From contig JAZQHB010000072.1 of the NCBI GenBank assembly GCA_045540355.1, forward strand, positions 65,865 to 129,864: a stretch of 64,000 nt of DNA. Reading direction: 5' to 3'. Of this stretch, positions 8,097-17,981 are shown in pieces. Under the pieces are notes generated by a model. That model saw only the letters and a list, made by a program, of their open reading frames with translations. It was not told where the DNA came from and made no database searches. The number at the start of each line of letters is the position of its first letter. Position 1 is the first letter of the stretch. The position numbers were made by a program, and so were the translations under genes. The DNA is from RGIG2945 sp045540355. GTDB lineage: Bacteria > Bacillota > Clostridia > Oscillospirales > Acutalibacteraceae.

Positions 8097-8156
8097 GGGA
8101 GATTTAAGTCGAAAACACGGTTTTTCGATGTTGAATAAATTTGGGAGGATATAGCC

Positions 8157-10433
8157 TTGTTGAATCGTTTGAAACAAGTAACAAGAAATAGAGCGGTAAT
8201 TCTAACGGGTATTTTAATACTCGGCTTTTTCGGTTTGGCTGTCAGCGGACTTGTAAATGTAATGCTTATAAAGGGTGACCATTACAGACAGCTTGCGGAA
8301 GAGAACCAATTGCAGGATACGGAAATTGCCGCACAACGAGGTGTTATATATGACGCAAACATGAAACCTCTTGCACAGAGTGCGTCTGCATGGAAGGTTT
8401 ATATTCGTCCCGTAAGAATCGGGGATAATGCAGAAGTAAGAGAGAAAATTGCAAAAACCCTCTCGGAAATTCTTGGTGTTGATTACAAAGAAATCATAAA
8501 GAAAGCAAAGACAACGGATTATAAGTACTATGCAATCAAAAATAAGGTTGAACAAGCCGAAAAAGAAAAAGTCGATGCTTTCATGAAAGAAACATTCAAG
8601 GATTCTAACGGAGAGCTCAGAGATTACGGTTATTACATTGGTGTGGAAACTGATGTTAAGAGATATTATCCGTACTCAACATTCGTATCGACCGTATTGG
8701 GTTTTACCGGTACGGGTGATATCGGAAGATACGGACTTGAATATCAGTATGATTCTGTTCTGACGGGAATCCCGGGAAGAATAGTTACCGCACAAGACGG
8801 CGGAGTTTCAAGCGAAGACCTCGATTTGCAGTATGAAACGGTTTATGATGCAAAGCAGGGAACAAGCCTTGTGCTTACAGTTGATTCCACAATTCAGAGA
8901 TATCTTGAAACGGCAATAAGAAATGCGATGAACAATACAAAGGCTGAAAGCATCAGCGGTATTGTAATGGATGTAAAAACAGGTGCAATACTCGCAATGT
9001 CAAATATGCCTGATTACGACCTCAACACACCTGAAAAGATTGTTAATAAGGTGTTGCTTGAAAGTCTTAATGAAATTGAAGATAAAAAAGAAAAAGCAAA
9101 AGCCATGAGCGATGCTGTTGTTGAGCAATGGAGCAACTCGGCGATTTCGAAGACCTATGAGCCGGGTTCGGTTTTTAAGGTCGTAACCGCAGCGGCGGCA
9201 CTCGAGGAAAATGTCGTATCGGAAGATACTTCTTTGACCTGTACGGGCAGCATAAAGGTTTCGGACAGAACTTACCATTGCCATAAGACGGACGGACACG
9301 GAACACAGAACTTTATTCAAGGCTTACAGAACTCATGCAACCCCTTCTTTATAACGGCAGGACAGAAGCTCGGTGTTGATAAATTCTATCAGTACTTTGA
9401 GGCATTCGGATTTACAGAAAAAACAGGAATAGATTTGCCGGGTGAAGCTTCACCTGCGGCAGGACTTACATACCACGCAAAAGAAGACAGAGGTCCTGTT
9501 CAGCTGGCATCAACCTCATTCGGTCAGTCAATTGAATTAAGTCAGATACAGATCGCTGCTGCGGTAAATACAATCGCAAATGGCGGAAAGCTTATGAAGC
9601 CCTACATCGTATCAAGACTTATTGATGAAAACGGCAATACTGTTTCACAGACAGACCCCGTTGTTAAACGACAGGTAATATCAGAATCAACTGCATCGAG
9701 AGTTGCGGCGATGATGGAAGAGGTTGTTTCAAGCGGTACAGGTAAAAATGCTTATGTTCCGGGTTACAGAGTAGCCGGAAAAACAGGTACCTCGGAAACA
9801 CTCAGCGATAATGCAACATCGACAGAAAAAAGAGAAAAATATGTCGCTTCATTTGCAGGCTTTGCACCGTCGAATGACCCCGAAATAACAGTTATTGTTA
9901 CAATAGTCGACCCGAAAGGTGAGCATGGCGGTGGTGCTGTTGCTGCACCGGTAGTTGGTGAGGTGTTTGAAAAAACATTGAAATATCTCGGAGTTGAGCC
10001 TCAATATACAAAAGAAGAAGCGGCAACACTCGACACAAGAGCACCGAGCGTTGTGGGTAAAACTACTGCAGTTGCTTCTAAAGAGCTTGAAGATGCAGGA
10101 TTCATAGTCAAGGTTATGGGTTCGGGAGATAAGGTCGTTTCACAGACACCGGCTTATAATCATTCAATTCCTAACGGCGGTACGGTAGTAATATATACCG
10201 AGTCTGATGTTAAAAATAATAAAGCAACAGTCCCGAGCTTTAAGGGCATGACGATACTTCAGGCAGCAAGAACAGCAGCACAATACGGAATAAATATCAG
10301 AGTATCGGGCAGTTCATCGGCGGACAGTTCGGTAACGGCATATATGCAAAGCATCGAATCAGGTGCTACAATAAAATACGGAGAAACCGTTACGGTATAC
10401 TTCAAGAGCTTAAGCGGAGTAACAGACGGCTGA
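8157..10433 (+). CDS. spoVD: Class B penicillin-binding protein with PASTA domains (SpoVD/FtsI type)
   Basis: This transpeptidase crosslinks septal or spore-cortex peptidoglycan as partner of the SEDS protein FtsW/SpoVE. The 758-residue product has an N-terminal membrane anchor (AVILTGILILGFFGLAVSGL), a PBP dimerisation domain (ENQLQDTEIAAQRGVIYD), a transpeptidase domain with SxxK (EPGSVFKVV), SxN (SCNPFF) and KTGTSE motifs, and two C-terminal PASTA repeats (from APSVVGKTT and from VPSFKGMTI). The start is TTG 8157, eight bases after GGGAGG (8143-8148). SpoVD and vegetative FtsI/PBP2B cannot be separated by sequence alone; since this is the only such gene in the dcw cluster it may serve division. 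Confidence 0.93.
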   Translation: MLNRLKQVTRNRAVILTGILILGFFGLAVSGLVNVMLIKGDHYRQLAEENQLQDTEIAAQRGVIYDANMKPLAQSASAWKVYIRPVRIGDNAEVREKIAKTLSEILGVDYKEIIKKAKTTDYKYYAIKNKVEQAEKEKVDAFMKETFKDSNGELRDYGYYIGVETDVKRYYPYSTFVSTVLGFTGTGDIGRYGLEYQYDSVLTGIPGRIVTAQDGGVSSEDLDLQYETVYDAKQGTSLVLTVDSTIQRYLETAIRNAMNNTKAESISGIVMDVKTGAILAMSNMPDYDLNTPEKIVNKVLLESLNEIEDKKEKAKAMSDAVVEQWSNSAISKTYEPGSVFKVVTAAAALEENVVSEDTSLTCTGSIKVSDRTYHCHKTDGHGTQNFIQGLQNSCNPFFITAGQKLGVDKFYQYFEAFGFTEKTGIDLPGEASPAAGLTYHAKEDRGPVQLASTSFGQSIELSQIQIAAAVNTIANGGKLMKPYIVSRLIDENGNTVSQTDPVVKRQVISESTASRVAAMMEEVVSSGTGKNAYVPGYRVAGKTGTSETLSDNATSTEKREKYVASFAGFAPSNDPEITVIVTIVDPKGEHGGGAVAAPVVGEVFEKTLKYLGVEPQYTKEEAATLDTRAPSVVGKTTAVASKELEDAGFIVKVMGSGDKVVSQTPAYNHSIPNGGTVVIYTESDVKNNKATVPSFKGMTILQAARTAAQYGINIRVSGSSSADSSVTAYMQSIESGATIKYGETVTVYFKSLSGVTDG

Positions 10434-10451
10434 TTTCCATGGGAGGAAAAA

Positions 10452-11882
10452 ATGAAACTTTCAAAATTGACAGATGGATTGAATGTTAAAAATATGTGCG
10501 AGGATGTCGAGGTAAAAGCAATTACCGATGACTCAAGAAAAATTACTGAGGATTGTGCATTTGTGTGCATTGCGGGCTCAAAATTCGACGGACACACCGC
10601 CGCTGAGCAGGCATTGGCAGACGGTGCATCAGTTGTAATTGTTGAACGGGATTTGGGTCTTGATAGGCAGGTTATCGTTGAAAATACAAGAAATGCTTAT
10701 ACCTATATGTGTTCACAGTTTTTCGGTAATCCTCACAAAGAGCTCAAGCTTATCGGTGTTACCGGTACAAACGGAAAAACGACAACAACATTTTTAATAA
10801 AATCCATACTTGATAATCTCGGATATAAAACGGGAATGTTGGGTACAGTCAAGAACATGATTGGTGACAAGGAGTATCCGGCAAAGCTGACAACTCCCGA
10901 TGCAATGGAAATGCAGGAGTTGTTCAGAAAAATGGTTGATGCAGGTTGCGAATACTGCATAATGGAAGTTTCGTCAATGGCGTTGGAGCAGGGCAGAGTT
11001 TATTCAATGAATTTTGATACTGCGATATTTACGAATCTTACACAAGACCACATGGATTATCATCTGACCATGGAAAACTATAAGGAAGCAAAGAAGATTC
11101 TTTTCAGACAGTGCAAAACTGCAGTTTTAAATATTGATGACAAAAACGCACTTGATATGGCAGATGCCGAAAACTGCAAAATAGTAACATTCTCGAAGGA
11201 TTTCGACAACGCAGATTATACTGCGAAGAATATAAAACTCAGAAACGATGGTGTTTCATACGAACTGGTCGGAAACTCAATTATCGGAAGAGTACAGACT
11301 TATATCCCGGGACTTTTTACGGTTTATAATTCGATGTCAGCCGCAGTATGTTGTATGACATTGGGAATAGAGCTTGAAAAAATTATCAACGCACTCAAGG
11401 AAACAAGCGGTGTGCCGGGCAGATGTGAAGTTGTAAAGACTGACAAACCGTATACAATAATATTGGATTATGCACACACTCCGGATGCGTTGGAAAATAT
11501 TCTTTCAACGATAGCGGGCTTCTGCGAGGGCAGAATAATAACGGTATTCGGTTGCGGCGGTGACAGAGACAGAAGCAAAAGACCGCAGATGGGAAAGGTT
11601 GCAAGTGAAAAATCAGATGTTGTTATTGTTACATCGGATAATCCGCGTTCTGAAGAGCCAATGTCAATAATTGAAGAAATTCTTACGGGTATCAAACGCA
11701 GAAAGACAACTTATACAATTGAAAACCGCAAGGACGCGATAAGAAAGGCAATGTCAATAGCGAAGGAAAAAGATATAATTTTACTTGCAGGCAAGGGTCA
11801 CGAAACCTATCAGATATTAAACACAGGCAAAATACATTTCGATGAACGAGAAGTTATAGCGGAAATTCTTGAGGAGGCTTGA
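10452..11882 (+). CDS. murE: UDP-MurNAc-tripeptide synthetase MurE
   Basis: This cytoplasmic Mur ligase adds the third amino acid to UDP-MurNAc-L-Ala-D-Glu with ATP. The 476-residue product has the N-terminal DDSRKI loop, the ATP-binding GVTGTNGKTTTTF, the catalytic-domain SSMALEQGRV region and DNPRSEEP in the C-terminal domain. DNPR is the diagnostic motif for meso-diaminopimelate, so the wall is predicted to contain it rather than lysine. ATG 10452 follows GGGAGG. Its TGA overlaps the murF ATG (TGATG), implying coupled translation. Confidence 0.96.
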   Translation: MKLSKLTDGLNVKNMCEDVEVKAITDDSRKITEDCAFVCIAGSKFDGHTAAEQALADGASVVIVERDLGLDRQVIVENTRNAYTYMCSQFFGNPHKELKLIGVTGTNGKTTTTFLIKSILDNLGYKTGMLGTVKNMIGDKEYPAKLTTPDAMEMQELFRKMVDAGCEYCIMEVSSMALEQGRVYSMNFDTAIFTNLTQDHMDYHLTMENYKEAKKILFRQCKTAVLNIDDKNALDMADAENCKIVTFSKDFDNADYTAKNIKLRNDGVSYELVGNSIIGRVQTYIPGLFTVYNSMSAAVCCMTLGIELEKIINALKETSGVPGRCEVVKTDKPYTIILDYAHTPDALENILSTIAGFCEGRIITVFGCGGDRDRSKRPQMGKVASEKSDVVIVTSDNPRSEEPMSIIEEILTGIKRRKTTYTIENRKDAIRKAMSIAKEKDIILLAGKGHETYQILNTGKIHFDEREVIAEILEEA

Positions 11883-13234
11883 TGATGAGAAAGTTAACGA
11901 CAGACGAAATCGCAGTTGCCGTTTCAGGCACCGTGACAGGTAAAAATGCGGAAATCACATCAATTTGCACGGATACAAGAAAGATAACGGAAGGATGTCT
12001 CTTTTTTGCCTTGGTGGGTGAAAATTTCGACGGACATGATTTTGCACAGAAAGCTGCAGAGCTCGGTGCGGCAGCAATCGTTTGCCACAGAAGAGTGGAA
12101 TGTGACTGTACTGTAATCAATGTATTTGATACAAGAGCCGCATTATTAGACCTTGCGGGTTATTACAGAAGACTTTTTGATATTCCCTTGATTGCACTCA
12201 CGGGCAGTGTAGGTAAAACAACAACAAAAGAAATGACTTATGATGTTATTTCGAAGAAATATAAAACACTCAAAAATTTTGAAAACCTTAATAATGAAGT
12301 CGGTCTTCCGATAACCGTTTTTAATCTTGATGAAACATTTGAAGCAGCTGTTTTGGAAATGGGAATGAATCATTTCGGCGAAATTTCAAGACTTTCCCGT
12401 GCGGCGAAACCGACAATGGCGATAATGAGTAATATCGGTGTTGCACATCTTGAAAATTTGGGCTCGCAGGAAAATATTCTCAAAGCAAAGCTTGAAATCC
12501 TCGAAGGTCTGACGGAAAATGCACCGGTTATTTTAAACGGTGATGATAAATTCTTATCAGGAGCAAAGATATCCGAGCACCCCGTATATTATTACGGAAT
12601 TGAAAACGAAGATTGTGCAGTCAAAGCCGTTAACATTAAAGAAGATAAGCTTAAAACAAGCTTTACTGTTATTTACGAAGGCGAAAAGACTGATGTTATA
12701 TTACCTACGGTAGGTATTCACAATGTCTATAATGCACTTGCCGCATTTACTGCCGGTATGCTTATGGGGGTTGATGCAAAATCAGCTGCAGAAGCTTTGA
12801 GTGAATACAAACCTGCCGGTATGAGACAGAGAGTAAATGTCCGCAGCGGACTTACTGTTATTGAAGATTGCTATAACGCAAATCCCGATTCAATGAAAGC
12901 TTCACTTAAAATTTTGAGCAATATGGATTGCCGTAAAATCGCTGTTTTAGGTGATATGCTCGAGCTTGGTGATATAGCAGAAGAATCACACAGAGATATC
13001 GGAAAAGCGGTTGCCGATAATAATGTTGATTTACTCTTTACATTCGGCGAGATGTCAAAGCTTATGGCGGAAACGGCAAAAGAAAACGGTGTTACCGCTT
13101 ACAGCTTTGATAACAAAGTTGAGCTTACAGACTTGCTTTTGAAGACGGTTAAAGAAAATGACTGCATACTTTTCAAGGCAAGCAGAGGTATGAAATTAGA
13201 GGAAGTTTTACACGCACTTTACGAGAAGTTTTAA
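11882..13234 (+). CDS. murF: UDP-MurNAc-tripeptide:D-Ala-D-Ala ligase MurF
   Basis: MurF adds the D-Ala-D-Ala dipeptide, finishing the UDP-MurNAc-pentapeptide. The roughly 450-residue product carries the Mur ligase ATP loop ALTGSVGKTTTKEM, EMGMNHFGEISRLS, and YNANPDSMKASL with LGDMLELGDIAEESH in the C-terminal half. GAGGAGG at 11871-11877 lies within the end of murE and serves ATG 11882 or 11885. It is directly coupled to murE and precedes mraY. Confidence 0.96.
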   Translation: MMRKLTTDEIAVAVSGTVTGKNAEITSICTDTRKITEGCLFFALVGENFDGHDFAQKAAELGAAAIVCHRRVECDCTVINVFDTRAALLDLAGYYRRLFDIPLIALTGSVGKTTTKEMTYDVISKKYKTLKNFENLNNEVGLPITVFNLDETFEAAVLEMGMNHFGEISRLSRAAKPTMAIMSNIGVAHLENLGSQENILKAKLEILEGLTENAPVILNGDDKFLSGAKISEHPVYYYGIENEDCAVKAVNIKEDKLKTSFTVIYEGEKTDVILPTVGIHNVYNALAAFTAGMLMGVDAKSAAEALSEYKPAGMRQRVNVRSGLTVIEDCYNANPDSMKASLKILSNMDCRKIAVLGDMLELGDIAEESHRDIGKAVADNNVDLLFTFGEMSKLMAETAKENGVTAYSFDNKVELTDLLLKTVKENDCILFKASRGMKLEEVLHALYEKF

Positions 13235-13256
13235 GTTGAAAGGAATGGACATATAA

Positions 13257-14282
13257 ATGAGTACAGTCGGTGCATTAGTGATGTCGGGGGTAATCGGTTT
13301 AGCGATTACTGCACTTTTAGGATTTGTAATTATCCCTTGGTTACACAAATTAAAATTCGGACAGACAATTCTTGATATCGGTCCTAATTGGCACAAAAAT
13401 AAACAAGGTACACCCACTATGGGCGGTATAATGTTTATAGTCGGAACGGTTGCCGCTATCGTGGTAACAATTGTTACAGATAAGCTCATGGGCGGTGATA
13501 TTACTGTAGGTGAATCGCTCGTACCCGCTGAATTGAGAACGAAGCTCTGGGCAGGCTTAATAATGGCACTTGCTTTCGGTGCAGTAGGATTTTTAGATGA
13601 CTACATCAAGGTTGTAAAAAAGAGAAATCTCGGACTTACAATTGCACAGAAAACTGTTGCACAGATACTTATTACCGTCGGTTATCTGGGAAGTATATAT
13701 ATGGCACAGGGCGGCAAACCGCACATGTTTATTCCTTTTGTAGGAAATATTGAAATCGGCTTTTTCTATTGGATTTTAGGTTTCTGTGTAATCTACGGTG
13801 CAATCAATGCTGTTAACTTCACAGACGGCATCGACGGTCTTTGCTCAAGTGTTACATTCACGACAGCGATTGCGTTCGTTGTAATCTCACTTTTGAAAGA
13901 GTTTGCAGGCTTCGGTATTGCAGCTTGTGCGTTGGCAGGAGCTTGTCTCGGATTTTACTTATGGAACAGAAATCCCGCAAAGGTATTCATGGGTGATACG
14001 GGCTCAATGTTCCTCGGCGGTATGGTGGTAGCACTCGCTTATGCGGTTGACTGTCCGCTTATCTTATTACCCGTCGGTATTATTTATGTAATTGAAGCAT
14101 TATCCGATGTTATTCAGATAGGTTATTTCAAAGCTACTCACGGTAAGAGAATTTTCAAAATGGCTCCCATACACCACCATTTTGAAATGTCAGGCTGGAG
14201 CGAAAAGAAAATCGTTGCAGTATTCTGTGCAATCAATGTTATCGGTTGCATAATCGGTGTATTACTTTTCAAATTCGGTTAA
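13257..14282 (+). CDS. mraY: Phospho-MurNAc-pentapeptide transferase MraY
   Basis: This integral membrane enzyme transfers phospho-MurNAc-pentapeptide to undecaprenyl phosphate to make lipid I. The 341-residue, strongly hydrophobic product has about ten membrane segments and the family signatures GTPTMGGIMF, FLDDYIKV (Asp-rich catalytic loop), NAVNFTDGIDGL, FMGDTGSM and MAPIHHHFEMSGWSE. It is followed directly by ftsW; the murD gene often found here is absent. Confidence 0.97.
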   Translation: MSTVGALVMSGVIGLAITALLGFVIIPWLHKLKFGQTILDIGPNWHKNKQGTPTMGGIMFIVGTVAAIVVTIVTDKLMGGDITVGESLVPAELRTKLWAGLIMALAFGAVGFLDDYIKVVKKRNLGLTIAQKTVAQILITVGYLGSIYMAQGGKPHMFIPFVGNIEIGFFYWILGFCVIYGAINAVNFTDGIDGLCSSVTFTTAIAFVVISLLKEFAGFGIAACALAGACLGFYLWNRNPAKVFMGDTGSMFLGGMVVALAYAVDCPLILLPVGIIYVIEALSDVIQIGYFKATHGKRIFKMAPIHHHFEMSGWSEKKIVAVFCAINVIGCIIGVLLFKFG

Positions 14283-14306
14283 TTTTCCACAAAGGAGGAA
14301 AGGAAT

Positions 14307-15521
14307 ATGAGTGCAGATGCAAAAGCACCGCAGCGAAAGAAAAAATCTAAATTTTCGGAATTTATTTCCCTCTTTGTAATTAAAGACGGCAGAATGGATG
14401 TTCTTTTCCTTTTGTTGGTTTTTGTAATATTGATAATAGGTGTAATGATGATGTTTTCTGCGAGCTATGCCTATTCCTATGCGGAAAACAACGGCGACAG
14501 CTTTTCATATTTCAGAAGACAAGCGATATTCGCAGTTATCGGACTTGCAATCATGTATGCTGTTTCAAAGTTTGAATACAGATATTATGAAAAATTTGCT
14601 GTTATTTTAATGGCAATAGCGGTGATTCTGCTGATACTTGTCCTTATAATGCCTGCAGAGGTTGAAGGCAAGGAAAGTCATAAGAGATGGCTGAAAATAG
14701 GAATAACATTCCAACCGTCGGAAATTGCCAAGATAGCGTTGATTATATTCTTGTCATGGGCGATAATAAAATTCCGCAAACAAATCAGTGAACACCCCGT
14801 AATGAGCATCATTCCTTTTATGGCGGTAGTCGGAGCAGTTTGCTTCCTTATTGTGCTTGAAAACCACCTTTCGGCTACAATTCTTATGTTGGCTATCGGT
14901 ACGGCGATGACCTTCATGGGCGGAACAAGTCCAAAACCGTTTATACTGATTATAGCCGTAGGTGCAGTAGCGGCGTTTATAATAATTGCAAACAGAGAAT
15001 CGCTTGTTGAAAGCGGTATACTTCCCGATTACATCAACGAAAGACTTGAGGGCTGGCTCAACAAGGATTATGACCCTCAGGGAGCCCGTTGGCAGACCAA
15101 CCAATCGCTCTATGCAATAGGCTCAGGCGGACTTTTCGGTGCGGGAATAGGTAATTCAAAGCAAAAATATTTATATCTTCCCGAACCGCAGAACGACTTT
15201 GTTTTTTCGGTAGTATGCGAAGAGCTCGGTTTTATCAGAGCACTCGGAATAGTAATTCTCTTTATCCTTTTGATTCTGAGAGGTATTGCAATAGCTCGAC
15301 ACGCAAAAGACACATTCGGTACACTTTTAGTAACCGGAATCATGTTCCAGGTCGGTTTGCAGACCGCACTTAATATCGGAGTTGTAACAGATGTATTACC
15401 GAACACCGGTATCAGTTTGCCGTTTTTCAGCTACGGCGGAACATCGCTTATAATACTGCTTGCTGAAATGGGTATGGTTTTAGCGGTATCGAGAAGATCA
15501 AATATTAAAAAGTTACTATAG
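14307..15521 (+). CDS. ftsW: SEDS-family glycosyltransferase FtsW/SpoVE
   Basis: SEDS proteins polymerise lipid II into glycan strands with a cognate class B PBP. The 404-residue product has around ten membrane helices, an N-terminal basic cytoplasmic tail, and conserved SEDS stretches: SHKRWLKIGITFQPSEIAKI, LENHLSATILMLAI, the SGGLFGAGIGNSKQKYLYLPE loop, ENDFVFSVVCEELG-type segment (QNDFVFSVVCEELGF) and LPNTGISLPFFSYGGTSLI. The start is strongly supported by AAAGGAGGAAAGG before ATG 14307. Between mraY and murG it is presumably the partner of the PBP at 8157. Confidence 0.95.
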   Translation: MSADAKAPQRKKKSKFSEFISLFVIKDGRMDVLFLLLVFVILIIGVMMMFSASYAYSYAENNGDSFSYFRRQAIFAVIGLAIMYAVSKFEYRYYEKFAVILMAIAVILLILVLIMPAEVEGKESHKRWLKIGITFQPSEIAKIALIIFLSWAIIKFRKQISEHPVMSIIPFMAVVGAVCFLIVLENHLSATILMLAIGTAMTFMGGTSPKPFILIIAVGAVAAFIIIANRESLVESGILPDYINERLEGWLNKDYDPQGARWQTNQSLYAIGSGGLFGAGIGNSKQKYLYLPEPQNDFVFSVVCEELGFIRALGIVILFILLILRGIAIARHAKDTFGTLLVTGIMFQVGLQTALNIGVVTDVLPNTGISLPFFSYGGTSLIILLAEMGMVLAVSRRSNIKKLL

Positions 15522-15536
15522 ATTTGAGGGATAGGA

Positions 15537-16664
15537 ATGTTTAACTCAAAAAGAATTATGATTGCGGCAGGCGGCACAGGCGGACACATCAACCCCGCAT
15601 TGGCGGTCGCCTCAGAAATACGCAAGCGTTGCCCCGACGCAACAATTATATTTGTCGGTACGGCAGACAGAATGGAAGCTAAGCTTGTGCCTAACGCAGG
15701 TTTTGATTTCACAACAATAGAAATAAGAGGATTCAAACGGTCATTTTCTCCGTCCGCTATAAAGGCTAACTTGAAAACAGTAGGTCTTTTGCTGAAATCC
15801 TCATCACAGGTCAAAAAGATAATCGAAGATTTCAAACCTGATGTTGTTGTCGGATTTGGTGGTTATGTCAGCGGACCCGTACTCAGAATGGCTTGCAAAA
15901 TGGGTATCCCCACAGCTATTCACGAACAGAATGCATATCCGGGCGTTACCAACAAGGCATTGGCAAAAACGGTTGACAGAGTAATGCTTACAGTCATGGA
16001 TGCAAAAAAACACATGGAGCCTAAAAATGAACCCGTATATACAGGTCTTCCTGTCAGGGGCGAGTTGATTGAAGCTGACAGAGATTTAAGCAGGGCGGAG
16101 TTAAAGCTCGACAACAGACCGCTTGTTTTGTCAATGGGCGGTTCACTCGGTGCAAGGGCAGTAAACGAAGCGATTGTTGAGGCAATTTCGGCAATGCACA
16201 AAGATGAAAACTGCTACTTCCTCCATGCGTACGGACAGTATGGCAAATGGGTACCTGAGAAGCTTAAAGAAAAAGGCGTTGACCTTAGTGCGGAAAAGCA
16301 TATTATGATAAGAGAATATATTGACGATATGGCAAGATGCCTTTCTGCCGCAGATTTGGTTATTTGCCGAGCAGGTGCAAGCTCATTGAGTGAATTTCAG
16401 GTTATGGGTAAACCTTCAATACTTATTCCGTCACCCAATGTTGCGGAAAATCATCAATACCACAACGCAATGGCGTTGGTAAATAACGATGCTGCAGTGA
16501 TAATCGAGGAAAAAGATTTAACGGGAGAAGCGTTGACAAAGGCAATCAAAGATTTAATATTCGATAATAAGCGTTTATCTCAGATTGGTGCAAATGCCAA
16601 GGAAATGGCAATAACAGATGCAACAGACAGAATCATCAATGTAATCGGCGAAATAATACGGTAA
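15537..16664 (+). CDS. murG: UDP-GlcNAc:lipid I transferase MurG
   Basis: This peripheral membrane GT-B glycosyltransferase adds GlcNAc to lipid I to form lipid II. The 375-residue product shows IAAGGTGGHINPALAVA at the N-terminus (donor/acceptor loop), VVGFGGYVSGPV and AIHEQNAYPG in the first domain, and LVLSMGGSLGARAVNE with ICRAGASSLSEFQVMGKPSILIP in the UDP-GlcNAc-binding second domain. It starts 15 bases after ftsW. Confidence 0.97.
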   Translation: MFNSKRIMIAAGGTGGHINPALAVASEIRKRCPDATIIFVGTADRMEAKLVPNAGFDFTTIEIRGFKRSFSPSAIKANLKTVGLLLKSSSQVKKIIEDFKPDVVVGFGGYVSGPVLRMACKMGIPTAIHEQNAYPGVTNKALAKTVDRVMLTVMDAKKHMEPKNEPVYTGLPVRGELIEADRDLSRAELKLDNRPLVLSMGGSLGARAVNEAIVEAISAMHKDENCYFLHAYGQYGKWVPEKLKEKGVDLSAEKHIMIREYIDDMARCLSAADLVICRAGASSLSEFQVMGKPSILIPSPNVAENHQYHNAMALVNNDAAVIIEEKDLTGEALTKAIKDLIFDNKRLSQIGANAKEMAITDATDRIINVIGEIIR

Positions 16665-16674
16665 CCTATATTCA

Positions 16675-16716
16675 GCACACCGCATAATATGAAATCAGAT
16701 GATAAAAGGGGTGTGC
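16675..16716 (+). promoter_or_regulatory. Possible RBS-masking stem before murA
   Basis: GCACACC (16675-16681) can pair perfectly with GGTGTGC (16710-16716), which overlaps the AAGGGG ribosome site of murA. It could limit murA translation. Loop size (28 bases) makes this uncertain. Confidence 0.3.
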
Positions 16717-16720
16717 AATA

Positions 16721-17980
16721 GTGGAAAAATTGATTATTGACGGCGGAAAAAAGCTCTGCGGTGAAATTGATATTCAAGGTGCAAAGAATAGTGCATTGCC
16801 GATTTTAGCGGCGAGTGTGTTGATAAAAGGCGAGTGCATAATACATAACTGTCCGCTATTGACAGACATTGACGCGGCAATAAAAATACTTGAATATTTA
16901 GGTTGTAAGGTGCAAAAAAATGACCATACCGTTATAGTGAACGCTGAGGGTATAAATCGTTTTGATATACCCGAAAATCTCATGCGGGAAATGCGGTCGT
17001 CAATAATTTTTTTGGCACCCTTGCTGGCAAGATGCGGTGAAGCGATACTCTACACTCCGGGTGGGTGTGAAATCGGATTGAGACCAATAGACATTCATTT
17101 GTATGCACTCAGAAAAATGGGAGTGCATATTGATGAAAAACACGGCAAGCTTATATGTAAATGCGACAGATGCTTGTCGGGGGAAACAATAAACCTCTCT
17201 TTTCCGAGTGTTGGTGCAACAGAGAATATAATAATTGCTGCTTCTCTTGCGAAGGGTACAACGATAATCACCAATGCTGCAAGAGAGCCTGAAATAGTTG
17301 ACCTTGCGATGTTTCTGAATTCCTGCGGAGCAGACATCAAGGGTGCGGGTGAGAGCACGATTGTCATAAACGGCAAGAAAAAGCTAAATTCAGCAATACA
17401 TACTGTTATCCCCGACAGAATAATGGAAGCTACATATTTATCTGCGGCGGCTATAACAGGTGGCAACATATCAATAAATAAAGCAGATCCGACGCTTATT
17501 GCTTCCATAATACCGTTATTTGAAGCGGCCGGTTGCAAAATTAAAACGGAAAATCACAGAATCACGATAACTTCACCAAACAGACTGTCAGGTCTGCCGA
17601 CTGTCAGAACAATGCCTTATCCGGGTTTTCCGACAGATGCACAGGCTCCGATTATGGCTATGGCATCCGTTGCAGACTCAACAAGTATTTTCGTTGAAAA
17701 TATTTTTGAAAGCAGATTCAAGCATGTTTCACAACTTAATGTCATGGGTGCAAAAATAAAGGTAGAGGGCAGAGTTGCGATAGTGGAAGGTGTTGAAAGA
17801 CTCTCAGGTGCGAATGTAAGTGCTCCTGATTTAAGAGGCGGTGCAGCCTTGGTAATTGCTGCATTAGCCGCTGAGGGCAGAACTGAAATCAGCGGTGTGT
17901 CACATATAGACAGAGGTTGCGAAAGCTTTGAAAATAATCTTCGCACGGTAGGTGCACTTATTAACAGAAAGGATGAATAA
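16721..17980 (+). CDS. murA: UDP-GlcNAc 1-carboxyvinyltransferase MurA
   Basis: MurA transfers enolpyruvate from PEP to UDP-GlcNAc, the first committed step of peptidoglycan synthesis and the target of fosfomycin. The 419-residue product has the start GAKNSALPILAAS, the reactive loop PGGCEIGLRPIDIHL with the active-site Cys present, ATENIIIAASLAKG, and PGFPTDAQAPIMAMA and DLRGGAALVIAALAAEG in the second half. Translation starts at GTG 16721. The order murG-murA-ftsQ places the first step of the pathway at the end of the cluster, as in several Clostridia. Confidence 0.95.
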   Translation: MEKLIIDGGKKLCGEIDIQGAKNSALPILAASVLIKGECIIHNCPLLTDIDAAIKILEYLGCKVQKNDHTVIVNAEGINRFDIPENLMREMRSSIIFLAPLLARCGEAILYTPGGCEIGLRPIDIHLYALRKMGVHIDEKHGKLICKCDRCLSGETINLSFPSVGATENIIIAASLAKGTTIITNAAREPEIVDLAMFLNSCGADIKGAGESTIVINGKKKLNSAIHTVIPDRIMEATYLSAAAITGGNISINKADPTLIASIIPLFEAAGCKIKTENHRITITSPNRLSGLPTVRTMPYPGFPTDAQAPIMAMASVADSTSIFVENIFESRFKHVSQLNVMGAKIKVEGRVAIVEGVERLSGANVSAPDLRGGAALVIAALAAEGRTEISGVSHIDRGCESFENNLRTVGALINRKDE

Positions 17981-17981
17981 A

